Below are positions 53,164 to 61,566 of a stretch of DNA of 64,000 bases, in pieces. The stretch's first letter is position 1. Each line of letters starts with the position of its first letter. This stretch comes from Plantactinospora sp. KBS50 (lineage in GTDB: Bacteria; Actinomycetota; Actinomycetes; Mycobacteriales; Micromonosporaceae), in the NCBI RefSeq assembly GCF_002285795.1, contig NZ_CP022961.1, positions 4,034,001-4,098,000 on the forward strand, written 5' to 3'. The position numbers and the translations under genes were made by a program. The notes beneath the pieces are model-generated. The model saw nothing but the letters and a program-made list of their open reading frames with translations. It made no database searches and was not told the DNA's origin.

Positions 53164-55074
53164 GTGCCGCCGGGAACCCCGCTGCCGCTGCCACTGCCCG
53201 GCCCGACCCGCCGGACGTGGCCGCGGGCCGACCCCGACCGCCGGGCCGAATGGCCGGTGGTCCTGGTCACCATGCCCTTCATGGACGTCGACCGCCCGTC
53301 GATCCAGTTGGGGCTGCTCGCGGCCATCCTGCGGGACGAGGGGTTCCCGGCACACACCCTGCACGCCAACCTCGACTTCGCGGCCGCGCTCGGCCTGCCG
53401 GAGTATCAGCGGCTGGGCGCCCGGCGCAGCCGGATGGTGGCCGAGTGGCTGTTCTCGGTGGCCGCGTTCGGCGCCGAGGCGCCCGACCCGGACGGCCGGA
53501 TGGTCGAGGACTTCGCGCCGGACTTCGGCAACCCGCACGAGGAAGCCGACTGGCGGCGCCGGCTGCGGCAGATCCGCGACGAGGTCGTGCCGGCCTACCT
53601 CGACGGCCTGCTCGCCGCCCGGTCCTGGGACCAGGTCAGGGTGGTCGGGTTCAGCTCGACGTTCCAGCAGAACAACGCCTCGTTCGCGCTGGCGCGCCGG
53701 ATCAGGGAGCGCCATCCGGGCATCGTCACGGTCTTCGGGGGTGCCAACTTCGACGGCGAGATGGGACCCGAGTGGGTCCGCGCCGTCGACTGGGTGGACA
53801 TCGGCGTGGTGGGCGAGGGGGACGTGGCCCTGCCGCGGATCATGCACGCGCTCAGCGCCGGTACGCCGGTGGCCGGCATCCCCGGCACCGCCTGCCACCA
53901 GGACGGCCGGCTCGTGGTCACCCCGCCCGAGCCGCCGCTGACCCGCCTCGACGAGTCGCCCATCCCCGACTACGACGAGTTCTTCATCCGGGGGCGGCAG
54001 CTCGAACTGCTGCCCGCCGCCGGGCCGACCTCGGTGCGGATCCCGTTCGAGTCGGCCCGCGGCTGCTGGTGGGGCGCCAAGCACCACTGCACGTTCTGCG
54101 GCCTCAACGGCTCCACCATGCAGTTCCGGGCCAAGTCCGCCGGCCGGGTCGCCGACGAGCTGACCGCACAGGCCCGCCGCTACCGCAGCTTCCGGTTCGA
54201 GGCCGTCGACAACATCGCCGACATGGCCTACCTGCGGACCCTCTTTCCCGCGCTCGTCGAACAGGAGACCGACTTCGAGCTGTTCTACGAGGTCAAGGCC
54301 AACCTCAGCCGGGAACAGATCCGGACGCTGGCGCACGCCGGGGTGACCGCCGTCCAACCCGGAATCGAGTCGCTCAGCACCCACGTGCTCACCCTGATGG
54401 ACAAGGGTGTGCGGGCGGCGCAGAACATCAACCTGCTGCGCTGGGCCCGGCACTACGGCATCGACGTGGGCTGGAACATCATCTGGGGCTTCCCCGGGGA
54501 GACCGAGGAGGACTACGCCGAGCAGACCGCGCTGCTGCCGCACCTGGTCCACCTCCAGCCGCCGGTGCACGCCGGCCGGCTCTGGATCGAACGCTTCAGC
54601 CCGCTGTACACGCGCTCCCCCGGCAAGCCCCCCGAGCGGAGCTACCGGTACGTGTATCCGGCGGCGGTGGACCTGTCGAAGGTCGCATACTTCTTCGAGT
54701 ACGACCTTCCCGGCGCGCTGCCCGACACCACCTACGACGGCCTGCGCAAGGCCGTCGCCGACTGGAACGCCGCCTGGCAGGATCGGCCCGAGCCGGTGCT
54801 GCGGTACTGGTCGGCGCCCGGGTTCGTGCAGATCTACGACGGCCGGCATCCCGGCGCCGAGGGCACCTACACCTTCGAGGGGCCGCTGGCCGATCTCTAT
54901 GTGGCCACCAGCGACCGGCCGCTCGGGGTGGCCGCCGCGCACGGGCGGCTGCGCGACCGGCTGCCGGCCGCGCAGATCGAGGCCGCGTTCGGGGAGTTCG
55001 CGGCGCGCGGGCTGATGTACTTCGACGGCAGCGCGGCGCTGGCCCTGGCCCTGCCCGCGCACCTGCCCCGCTGA
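53164..55074 (+). CDS. B12-binding radical SAM enzyme, RiPP-maturation C-methyltransferase type
   Basis: The 636-residue product has a cobalamin-binding region (about 25-230, with VTMPFMDVDRPSIQLGLLAA and VFGGANFDGEMG). A radical SAM domain follows with Cys301-x7-Cys309-x2-Cys312. The segment FCGLNGSTMQFRAKSA after the cluster motif and GWNIIWGFPGET near residue 440 are hallmarks of RiPP C-methyltransferases of the rSAM_ocin_1 group. The C-terminal 120 residues form an extra domain that ends in a helix-rich region. It is coupled to the 73-residue peptide, its likely substrate. Methylation of the NRPS product is the alternative. Confidence 0.85.
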   Translation: MPPGTPLPLPLPGPTRRTWPRADPDRRAEWPVVLVTMPFMDVDRPSIQLGLLAAILRDEGFPAHTLHANLDFAAALGLPEYQRLGARRSRMVAEWLFSVAAFGAEAPDPDGRMVEDFAPDFGNPHEEADWRRRLRQIRDEVVPAYLDGLLAARSWDQVRVVGFSSTFQQNNASFALARRIRERHPGIVTVFGGANFDGEMGPEWVRAVDWVDIGVVGEGDVALPRIMHALSAGTPVAGIPGTACHQDGRLVVTPPEPPLTRLDESPIPDYDEFFIRGRQLELLPAAGPTSVRIPFESARGCWWGAKHHCTFCGLNGSTMQFRAKSAGRVADELTAQARRYRSFRFEAVDNIADMAYLRTLFPALVEQETDFELFYEVKANLSREQIRTLAHAGVTAVQPGIESLSTHVLTLMDKGVRAAQNINLLRWARHYGIDVGWNIIWGFPGETEEDYAEQTALLPHLVHLQPPVHAGRLWIERFSPLYTRSPGKPPERSYRYVYPAAVDLSKVAYFFEYDLPGALPDTTYDGLRKAVADWNAAWQDRPEPVLRYWSAPGFVQIYDGRHPGAEGTYTFEGPLADLYVATSDRPLGVAAAHGRLRDRLPAAQIEAAFGEFAARGLMYFDGSAALALALPAHLPR

Positions 55075-55110
55075 GCTGCCACCCGCCACCCGCCGGCGCG
55101 CCACCCGCCG

Positions 55111-55185
55111 GCCGCCACCTGGCGCCCGCCGGCCGCCGCCGGCCGCCACCTGCCACCCGCCGGCCGCCACCTGGCGCCCGCCGGC
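55111..55185. repeat. Two copies of a 23-bp repeat in the gap before the second SARP gene
   Basis: GCCGCCACCTGGCGCCCGCC plus GGC occurs at 55111-55133 and again at 55163-55185, a 52-base period. Related GCCACC and CCGCCGGC units fill the space between. The role is unknown. Strong GC hairpins here could end the upstream transcript. Confidence 0.6.
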
Positions 55186-55205
55186 GGCCGCCGCGGCGCG
55201 CGCCG

Positions 55206-55236
55206 GTCCAGCGCGCGGTCCAGCGCGCCGTCCAGG
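55206..55236 (+). promoter_or_regulatory. Three GTCCAGC-type direct repeats before the second SARP gene
   Basis: GTCCAGC at 55206, GTCCAGC at 55218 and GTCCAGG at 55230 repeat with a 12-base period, ending 22 bases before the GTG. SARP regulators bind heptameric direct repeats near the -35, usually with an 11- or 22-base period. This is a possible autoregulatory site. Confidence 0.4.
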
Positions 55237-55257
55237 ATCCGGCGTCACGCTGGTGGG

Positions 55258-56895
55258 GTGAAACAACTACGGTTCTCGGTCCTCGGCGCGCTCACCATGC
55301 ACGCCGGCGGCCCGGTGGACGCCGGGCCGTTCAAACAACGGCTGACCGTCGCCACGCTGCTGGCCCGCCCCAACACCACGGTGCCGGTGGAGACCCTCAG
55401 CGAGGCCGTCTGGGCGGACGGCCAACCACCCCGCAGCGCCCGCAAGAACCTCCAGGTGTACGTGAGCAACCTGCGCCGGCTGCTCGACCTGCGCGCCGGC
55501 GCGGCGGACCGGCTGGTGCACGAGAACGGCGGGTACCGCCTGCGCGTCACCGCCAAGGAGCTGGACTCGCTCTACTTCCGGGAGCTGATCACGGCCGGAC
55601 GCAACGCCCGGATCGGCGGCGCCACCGTGCCGGCGGTGCAGCACTTCCGGCAGGCCTTCAAGCTCTGGCGGGACACCCCGTTCACCGGCCTGCACCGCTC
55701 GCCGGTGCTGGCCGCCGAGGCCCAGCGGCTCATCGGCCGGCGGCTCCAGGCGTTCGAGGACTGGGCGGAACTCGAACTGGAGCTGGGCAACAACGCCGTG
55801 GTCGCCGACACCGTGAGCGAGCTGGCCGAGCGGTATCCGCAGCGGGAACGGCTGCGCGCGGCCCAGATGACCGCCCTGTACCGCTGCGGCCGGCAGACCG
55901 AGGCCCTGCAGGTCTTCGAGGAGGTGCGCCGCCAGCTGGCCACCGAGTACGGCCTGCCGCCGACGCCGACGTTGCAGGAGGCGTACGACGCGATGATCGC
56001 CGAACGGCACCACCGCGGCGCCGCGCCGGCCGGCACCGGGCCGACCGCCGCCGGGCTGGCCACCGGGCATGCCGTCGCCGCGGCGGCCGTGCTGCCCCCG
56101 CCGGCCGGGCACTTCGTCGGGCGTGACCAGCAGCTCGCGAAGGCCGCCGAGTTGCTGCGCGGGCGCACCCGGCCGCTGATCGTGCTGGCCGGTGCGGCCG
56201 GGATCGGCAAGACCGCGCTGGCCGTCCATCTGGCGCACCAGTCGGAGCGGGCCTATCCCGACGGCCGCCTGCTGGTCCGGATGCGCGACGGCGACGGCCG
56301 GCCGCGGCCCACCCGGGAGATCCTGGCCCAGCTCTGCGAATGGTGCGGACGGCGGCCGACCGGCGATCCGGAGCAGGACCTGCGCGCCTGGCGGCGCTGG
56401 GTGGGGCAGCGCCGGGTCCTGTTGATCTTCGACCACGTCGACGGCGACGACCTGGGACCGCTGCTGCCCACCGAGGGGACCAGCGCCGTCCTGGTCACCA
56501 CGCGCCGGCCGGTGGCCGTACCGCCGCACGCCGACCGGATCGACGTGCCGTGCCTGGCACCCTCGGAGGCGGTCGACCTGCTGGCGCACGTCGTCGGGTC
56601 CGAGCGGGTGGAGCGGGACCGGGCCGCCGCCTACGACGTGGTCGCCGGCACCGGGCTGCTCCCGCTGGCCGTGCACGTGGGCGGCCTGAAGCTCGCGACC
56701 ATGCGCTTCCTGTCGCTGCGCGACTACGCCGACCGGCTGGCGGCCGGCCCGCCGGTGCTGGACCAGCTCACCGACGACGGGAGCGGCCGGCCGTACGCGG
56801 ACAGTTGGTACCGCGGCGACGCCGCCGCGGGACCGCCCGGCCGCACGGTGCCCGCGCAGTTCCGGCTGTACGCCCGGGAGGTCATCGAGGCGTGA
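55258..56895 (+). CDS. SARP-family regulator with BTAD and partial NB-ARC domain
   Basis: The 545-residue product has a winged-helix domain (about 1-95), a BTAD domain (about 100-245), and an NB-ARC domain with P-loop GAAGIGKTALAVHLAH near residue 315. The protein ends after about 230 residues of ATPase sequence with no TPR repeats, so it is intermediate between small SARPs and AfsR. It starts at GTG 55258. Its 3' end overlaps the convergent BBE gene by 14 bases. It probably co-activates the cluster with the regulator at 49933. Confidence 0.87.
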   Translation: MKQLRFSVLGALTMHAGGPVDAGPFKQRLTVATLLARPNTTVPVETLSEAVWADGQPPRSARKNLQVYVSNLRRLLDLRAGAADRLVHENGGYRLRVTAKELDSLYFRELITAGRNARIGGATVPAVQHFRQAFKLWRDTPFTGLHRSPVLAAEAQRLIGRRLQAFEDWAELELELGNNAVVADTVSELAERYPQRERLRAAQMTALYRCGRQTEALQVFEEVRRQLATEYGLPPTPTLQEAYDAMIAERHHRGAAPAGTGPTAAGLATGHAVAAAAVLPPPAGHFVGRDQQLAKAAELLRGRTRPLIVLAGAAGIGKTALAVHLAHQSERAYPDGRLLVRMRDGDGRPRPTREILAQLCEWCGRRPTGDPEQDLRAWRRWVGQRRVLLIFDHVDGDDLGPLLPTEGTSAVLVTTRRPVAVPPHADRIDVPCLAPSEAVDLLAHVVGSERVERDRAAAYDVVAGTGLLPLAVHVGGLKLATMRFLSLRDYADRLAAGPPVLDQLTDDGSGRPYADSWYRGDAAAGPPGRTVPAQFRLYAREVIEA

Positions 56896-58195
56896 CCGGC
56901 GGCGCCGCGTCGACCGGGCCGCCGGCCGGACCCAGCACCGGGAAGTTCTGCCGGAAGACGTTGCCCGGGTCGACCCGCTGCTTGATCTCGCGCAGCCGGC
57001 GCAGGGTCGGCGCCGGGAAGGCGTCGGTGAGCCGCTCGGGCGAGAACACGGACTCGAAGCTCAGGTAGAGGCCGTCCAGCATCGGGTGCACCCGGCTCCA
57101 CGCCCGGTCGAAGTCGGGAAACCGATCGCCGGTCACGGCCGTGACGGAGAAGTTCTGGTGCCGGTGGGCGTAGGCGCTCGCGTCCGCGGCGACGTCGTTG
57201 ATCGCCCCGCCGGCCGACCGGACCTGCAGGAACTGCCCGAACCCGGACCGGACCAGCGCGCCGATCCCGGCCGCGACGTCCTCGTCCAGGTGCACGGCGA
57301 GGCCGCTGTGCGCGCGGGTGGCCTGCCGGCCGCGGTGCGGCGCGTGGGTCGCGGTCACCACGGCGGCGTACGGGACGATGCCGGCGTGCTGGCCGTACCG
57401 GGGGGCGATGCGGACGAACGGGTCGAGCGCCGCCGTCGCCGCCGCCGCGTCGTCCCCGGCGTACACGATCATGGCCAGCGCGGCGTCGCCGCCCATCAGG
57501 TAGAGGAAGGCCGAAACCTGCCGGGGCGCCGCCTCGACCGTCTCGCCCCACCGCCGCAGGAACGCCTCCACCTCGCCGACCTCGTACTGGAGGGTGGCCT
57601 GGACGACCGCCGGCACCCGCTGTGCGCGGATCACGAACGAGGTCACGATGCCGACGTTGGCGCCGGCCCCGCGTACCGCCCAGAACAGGTCGGGCTCGTG
57701 CCCGGCGTCGACGGTGCGGATCCGGCCGTCCGCCGTGACGATCTCGGCGGCGACCAGATTGTCGATGGTGAGCCCGTGCGCCCGGCCGAGCAGGCCGAGG
57801 CCGCCGGTGGTGGCGAGGCCGCCGACCCCCACGTCGCCGGAGTCGCCCGAGCCGATGACCAGGCCGTGCGGGCGCAGGGCCGCCGCGACGTCGCCCCAGC
57901 GGGCGCCCGGGCCGATCCGGACCAGGCGCTCGGCCCGGTCGACCAGTTCGACCTCGGCGAGCCGGCCGAGGTCGATGACGCTGCCGCCGACGTTTGTCGC
58001 GACGCTGCTCATGCCGTGCCCGCCGCTGCGTACCGACAGCTCGCCGCCGGCGGCCAGCGCCCGGTCCAGCGCCTCCGCCACCTCGGCGGCGTCGCCCGGC
58101 CGCAGCACCATCGCCGGCGCGCCGGTGGCCGTGTAGACGTCCCGCAGGTCGCGGTACCGGCGGTCGCCGGGACGGACGATCTCGATCATGGTCAC
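56882..58195 (-). CDS. FAD-linked oxidoreductase, berberine-bridge-enzyme type
   Basis: The 437-residue product has a PCMH-type FAD domain: SVRSGGHGMSSVATNVGGSV near residue 60, where His is the usual covalent FAD site, and GLATTGGLGLLGRAHGLTID near residue 125. The BBE C-terminal element DPGNVFRQNFPV is near residue 415. A second flavin-linking Cys is not obvious, since the matching loop reads GDSGDVGVGG. Family members oxidise alcohols, sugars or alkaloids with O2. It is the first gene after the SARP and on the opposite strand. It may be a tailoring enzyme or part of the right-arm catabolic genes. Confidence 0.87.
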   Translation of the reverse strand: MTMIEIVRPGDRRYRDLRDVYTATGAPAMVLRPGDAAEVAEALDRALAAGGELSVRSGGHGMSSVATNVGGSVIDLGRLAEVELVDRAERLVRIGPGARWGDVAAALRPHGLVIGSGDSGDVGVGGLATTGGLGLLGRAHGLTIDNLVAAEIVTADGRIRTVDAGHEPDLFWAVRGAGANVGIVTSFVIRAQRVPAVVQATLQYEVGEVEAFLRRWGETVEAAPRQVSAFLYLMGGDAALAMIVYAGDDAAAATAALDPFVRIAPRYGQHAGIVPYAAVVTATHAPHRGRQATRAHSGLAVHLDEDVAAGIGALVRSGFGQFLQVRSAGGAINDVAADASAYAHRHQNFSVTAVTGDRFPDFDRAWSRVHPMLDGLYLSFESVFSPERLTDAFPAPTLRRLREIKQRVDPGNVFRQNFPVLGPAGGPVDAAPPVTPR

Positions 58196-58201
58196 ACCCT
58201 C

Positions 58202-58957
58202 TCAGCCGGCCCGCGGGCCCTCGGCCACGTCGACCAGGTACTGCAACGTCGAATCGGTGAGCGGGCTCGACCCGGCGACGAGTTCGGCGACGTGCGTCCC
58301 GACGTGCGCGGCCGGAATCCAACCGGGGTCGTCGACCCCGGCGAGTCGCCGCGGCCGGGGGCGGATGACGCCGAGCACGATCTCGTAGATCCGCGGCCCG
58401 TCGCCGCGCACCTCCTCCGCGATGGTGCGGGTCATGGACCTGGTGGCCGCGGCGGTCAGCGCCACCCCGCCGGCGCCGGGAAAGGGCAGGTCGGCGCTGA
58501 GGCCGTTGAGCTGGGCGATCATGCCGCCCGGGGAGACGGCCGGGACCAGGGCGCGGTACGCCCGGAAGATGCTCGTCTGGTTCTGCGCGACCAGCGCCGC
58601 CCACTCCTGGTCGGTCAGGTCGACGAGCCGCTTGCGGCCCTGCCCGCCCCAGTCCGCCACGCTGAGCACCGCAGCGTCCGGCGGGCCGTGCCGGCGCACC
58701 AGCGCCGCGACGGCGTCGGGCAGGGCCGGATCGAGCAGGTCGAGCGTGGCCGTGGCGAGCCGGGGCGAGGCCGTCCGGTCCGCCAGGGCGTCCAGCCTGG
58801 CCCGGGTACGCCCGGTCGCGACGACCGTGGCCCCCGCGTCCAGCAGCGCGCAAGTGACGCCCTCCCCGACGCCGCCGGCGCCGCCGATCACCAGCACCGT
58901 GGAGCCGGACAGGTCGGTGTCGCTCCTCGCCCAGTTGGGCATCGTTGCAGCGGTCAT
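58202..58957 (-). CDS. Short-chain dehydrogenase/reductase family protein
   Basis: The 251-residue product has an N-terminal dinucleotide motif, VLVIGGAGGVGEGV, near residue 22. The catalytic region is atypical: LNGLSADLPFPGAGGVALTAAATRS carries no YxxxK where the SDR Tyr-Lys pair is expected, so it may be inactive as a reductase. The ATG overlaps the MarR stop by four bases. It is probably controlled by that MarR regulator. Confidence 0.8.
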   Translation of the reverse strand: MTAATMPNWARSDTDLSGSTVLVIGGAGGVGEGVTCALLDAGATVVATGRTRARLDALADRTASPRLATATLDLLDPALPDAVAALVRRHGPPDAAVLSVADWGGQGRKRLVDLTDQEWAALVAQNQTSIFRAYRALVPAVSPGGMIAQLNGLSADLPFPGAGGVALTAAATRSMTRTIAEEVRGDGPRIYEIVLGVIRPRPRRLAGVDDPGWIPAAHVGTHVAELVAGSSPLTDSTLQYLVDVAEGPRAG

Positions 58958-59448
58958 GGCGTGGACTCCCCCTTGTCCGGGTCGCGCAGGGCGGCTCGCT
59001 CGTGCACGTGCCGCAGCAACGCGGCAAGGGTCAACCCGAACTCGGCGAGCCGGTCCGGCTCGATCCCGTCCAGGAACCAGTACTGCGCCGAGCGCAGGTG
59101 CGGCCCGAGGGCCCGCCGGTACGCGTCGCGCCCGCTGTCGGTGATGGCCACCACGGCGGCCCGACCGTCGCCCGCCGCTCCGCGCGCCCGGGTGATCAGC
59201 CCCCGTTGCTCCAGCCTGCGCAGTTGATGCGACAGTCGGCCGGATTCCCAGTCCAGGGCCTGCGCACACCGGGTGGACCGCAGCGCGCCCTCGGGTGCGT
59301 GCGCCAACTCGGCCAGCACGGTGAAGTCGGCCTCCGAGAGCCCGGAGCCGTCGGCCAGGTCGCGGCCGACCTCGCGGCGGACGGCCTCGCTGAGCAGGAC
59401 GAAGGTCTGCCACACCCGGCGCTGTTCCGCGGAAGACTTTGCTGACAC
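58954..59448 (-). CDS. MarR family transcriptional regulator
   Basis: The 164-residue product has the MarR winged helix: SEADFTVLAELAHAPEGALR near residue 40, DWESGRLSHQLRRLEQRGLI near residue 65 as the recognition helix and wing start, and GDGRAAVVAITDSGRD. The GTG at 59448 is inside the left arm of a large inverted repeat, so it can repress its own expression. It is divergent from nothing on the plus strand and is the first gene of a three-gene unit (MarR, SDR, possibly BBE). Confidence 0.9.
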   Translation of the reverse strand: MSAKSSAEQRRVWQTFVLLSEAVRREVGRDLADGSGLSEADFTVLAELAHAPEGALRSTRCAQALDWESGRLSHQLRRLEQRGLITRARGAAGDGRAAVVAITDSGRDAYRRALGPHLRSAQYWFLDGIEPDRLAEFGLTLAALLRHVHERAALRDPDKGESTP

Positions 59449-59493
59449 GTCAGGAAGGTTAGCCCGGTCTCTGATGTGTCAGCAAAGTCTTCC
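59431..59493. promoter_or_regulatory. Inverted repeat operator at the MarR gene start
   Basis: Arms 59431-59453 and 59471-59493 match at 22 of 23 positions around a 17-base spacer. Each arm contains a palindromic box of the form CTGAYRYGTCAG (59442-59453 and 59471-59482), a typical MarR site length. The left arm includes the first six codons of the MarR gene. Confidence 0.7.
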
Positions 59494-59548
59494 GGGTCAC
59501 ACCGGCGTCTCCCCGGCGGTCGGCGGCCGGTACGCGGGCGCGCTCTGG

Positions 59549-60352
59549 TCAGACCCCGCCGCCCAGGGTGCGGCCGCCGTCGAGGGTGAGCACCTGCCCG
59601 GTGATCCAGGCCGCGTCCCGCGAGGCCAGGAACGCCACCGCGGCGGCGACGTCCTCGGGCAGCCCGAGCCGCCCCAGCGGGTACCCCGCCGCGACCCTGT
59701 CCTCCCGGCCGTCGAAGAGCGGGGTGGCGAACCGCGTGCGCACCACCGCGGGCGCGACCGCGTTGACCCGGACGTCCGGCGCCAGCTCGGTCGCGAGCTG
59801 CCGGGTCAGCTGGATGAGCGCGGCCTTGCTCGACCCGTACGCGCCGATGCCCTCGGCGGGTCGCAGCCCGGCCACCGAGGCGACGTTGACGACCGCCGCG
59901 TCGGATGCCCACACCGCGCTCGCCTTCCGCACCCAGGACAGCGCGGCCAGCACGTTGACCTCGAAGATCTTGCGGATGGCCGCCGCCTCTGCCTCGAACA
60001 GGCTGCCGAACGCCGGATTGATCCCGGTGTTGTTGACCAGGACGTCGAGGCGGCCGAACCGGTCCATGGCGGCGCTGATCGCGGCGTCCTGGTGCTCGGT
60101 GTCGTCGGCGGCACCGGCGACCCCGAGCGCGACGTCCGGTCCGCCGAGGCCACCGACCGCGGCCTCAAGCGCGTCGGCCCGGCGGCCGGTGACGCAGACC
60201 CGGCCGCCCTCGGCCACCAGACGCTGCGCAACCGCCAGGCCGATGCCCCGGCTGGCGCCGGTGATGATCGCGACCCGTCCGTCGAAGCGACGCAGGGTGC
60301 CGTCGACGAGGTCGAACGCCATCCCGCGAGCGCGCTCAGAATCCGAGGTCAC
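59549..60352 (-). CDS. Short-chain dehydrogenase/reductase
   Basis: The 267-residue product is a classical SDR: VAIITGASRGIGLAVAQRL near residue 28, NNTGINPAF near residue 105, VVNVASVAG with catalytic Ser near residue 155, and YGSSKAALIQ with the Tyr-Lys pair near residue 168. The GTG at 60352 has AAGGAG ten bases upstream inside the previous gene. An ATG at 60322 lacks one. It is the last gene of the acyl-CoA degradation operon and could oxidise the 3-hydroxyacyl intermediate. Confidence 0.88.
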   Translation of the reverse strand: MTSDSERARGMAFDLVDGTLRRFDGRVAIITGASRGIGLAVAQRLVAEGGRVCVTGRRADALEAAVGGLGGPDVALGVAGAADDTEHQDAAISAAMDRFGRLDVLVNNTGINPAFGSLFEAEAAAIRKIFEVNVLAALSWVRKASAVWASDAAVVNVASVAGLRPAEGIGAYGSSKAALIQLTRQLATELAPDVRVNAVAPAVVRTRFATPLFDGREDRVAAGYPLGRLGLPEDVAAAVAFLASRDAAWITGQVLTLDGGRTLGGGV

Positions 60353-61480
60353 GGCCGATCAGCTCCTTCATGATCTCGTTGGAACCCGCCCAGATCTTGG
60401 TGACCCGGGCGTCCCGCCAGGCGCGGGCGACCCGCTGCTCGTTCATGTAGCCGTAGCCGCCGTGCAGTTGGACGCAGTGGTCGAGGATCTCGTTCTGGGT
60501 CTGCGCCGACCACCATTTCGCCTTCGCCGCCTCGACCGCGGTCAACTCGCCGCGGGAGTGCGCCAGCACGCACTGGTCGACGTAGGTCTGGGTGACCTCG
60601 GCGCGGGTGACGAGGTCGGCGAGCAGGAACTTGTTGTGCTGGAAGCGCCCGATCGGGCTGCCGAAGGCGTGCCGCTGCCCGGCGTACGCGATCGTCTCGT
60701 CGAGGATCTGCCGGGCGTGGGCGATGTTGGCCACCGCGGCGCCCAGCCGTTCCTGCGGCAACCGCTCCATCATGTGACCGAAGCCGCGGTCCACCTCGCC
60801 GATCACGTTGTCCCCCGGCACGACCACCTCGTCAAGGTACAGCTCGGCGGTGTCCGCCTCGGGCTGGCCGACCTTGTCGAGCTTGCTCCCGGCGGTGAAG
60901 CCGGGGGTGCCGCGTTCGACGGCGAACAGCGTGATGCCCCTGCCGCGGGCGCCGGGGTGGTACGCGCGGCGACGAGCACGAGATCGGCCGAGTGTCCATT
61001 GGTGATGAAGGTCTTCGCGCCGTTCAGCACCCAGGCGTCGCCGCGCGGATCCGCCGTGGTTCGCAGTGCGGCGAGGTCGGTCCCGGCGGAGGGCTCGGTC
61101 ATGCCGATGGCCAGCACGACCTCCCCGCTGGCCACGCCGGGAAGCCACCGGTCGCGCTGCGCGGTGCTGGTCAGGTCGACAAGGTACGGCGCCACCACGT
61201 CGAAGTGAATGCTCAGCGACGAGGCCAGCGCCATGGTGACGGTTGCCAGTTCCTCGATGAGGACGGCGTTGTACCGGTAGTCGCCGGCCGCCGATCCACC
61301 GTGCCGCTCCGGAATTTCGAGGCCCAGGAAGCCCTGCGCGCCGGCCGCCCGCCAGAGCGTGCGCGGATACTCCCGGTCGGTCAGGTGGTCCCCGACGAAC
61401 GGCCGGACCTCCCGGCGCAGAAACTCGCGCACGGAATCCCGGAACATCTCGTGGTCGTCCGTGTACGGCCGGCGCAGCAT
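60336..61480 (-). pseudogene. Acyl-CoA dehydrogenase, one apparent frameshift
   Basis: Two frames make one protein of about 382 residues. The first, from ATG 61480, has IGMTEPSAGTDLAALRTTAD near residue 125 and NGAKTFITNGHSADLVLVAA. The second resumes at RGITLFAVERGTPGF and includes QLHGGYGYMNEQRVARAWRD and the terminal IWAGSNEIMKELIGRD. One missing C/G near 60952-60957 explains the break. The protein is otherwise complete, so a sequence error is likely. It belongs to the CaiB-led operon and would make an enoyl-CoA. Confidence 0.8.
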
Positions 61481-61566
61481 CAGGCGACCCGGTGCAACGG
61501 GGCACGCACCCCGGCCGGCATGAGGATCTCGTTCACCGCGTCTCCCAACGGTGCGGCGGGGGTCAT
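61480..61566 (-). CDS. 28-codon micro-ORF between two operon genes
   Basis: An ATG at 61566 overlaps the luciferase-like gene stop by four bases. The frame ends in a TGA whose last base is the first base of the acyl-CoA dehydrogenase ATG. The peptide reads MTPAAPLGDAVNEILMPAGV and eight more residues. It may serve translational coupling or be a gene remnant. I do not recognise it. Confidence 0.3.
   Translation of the reverse strand: MTPAAPLGDAVNEILMPAGVRAPLHRVA

Noticed and set aside
55075-55257. CRISPR-like repeat array
   Set aside because: Only two exact 23-bp copies are present, the spacers are themselves repeat-like and no cas gene is in the window.
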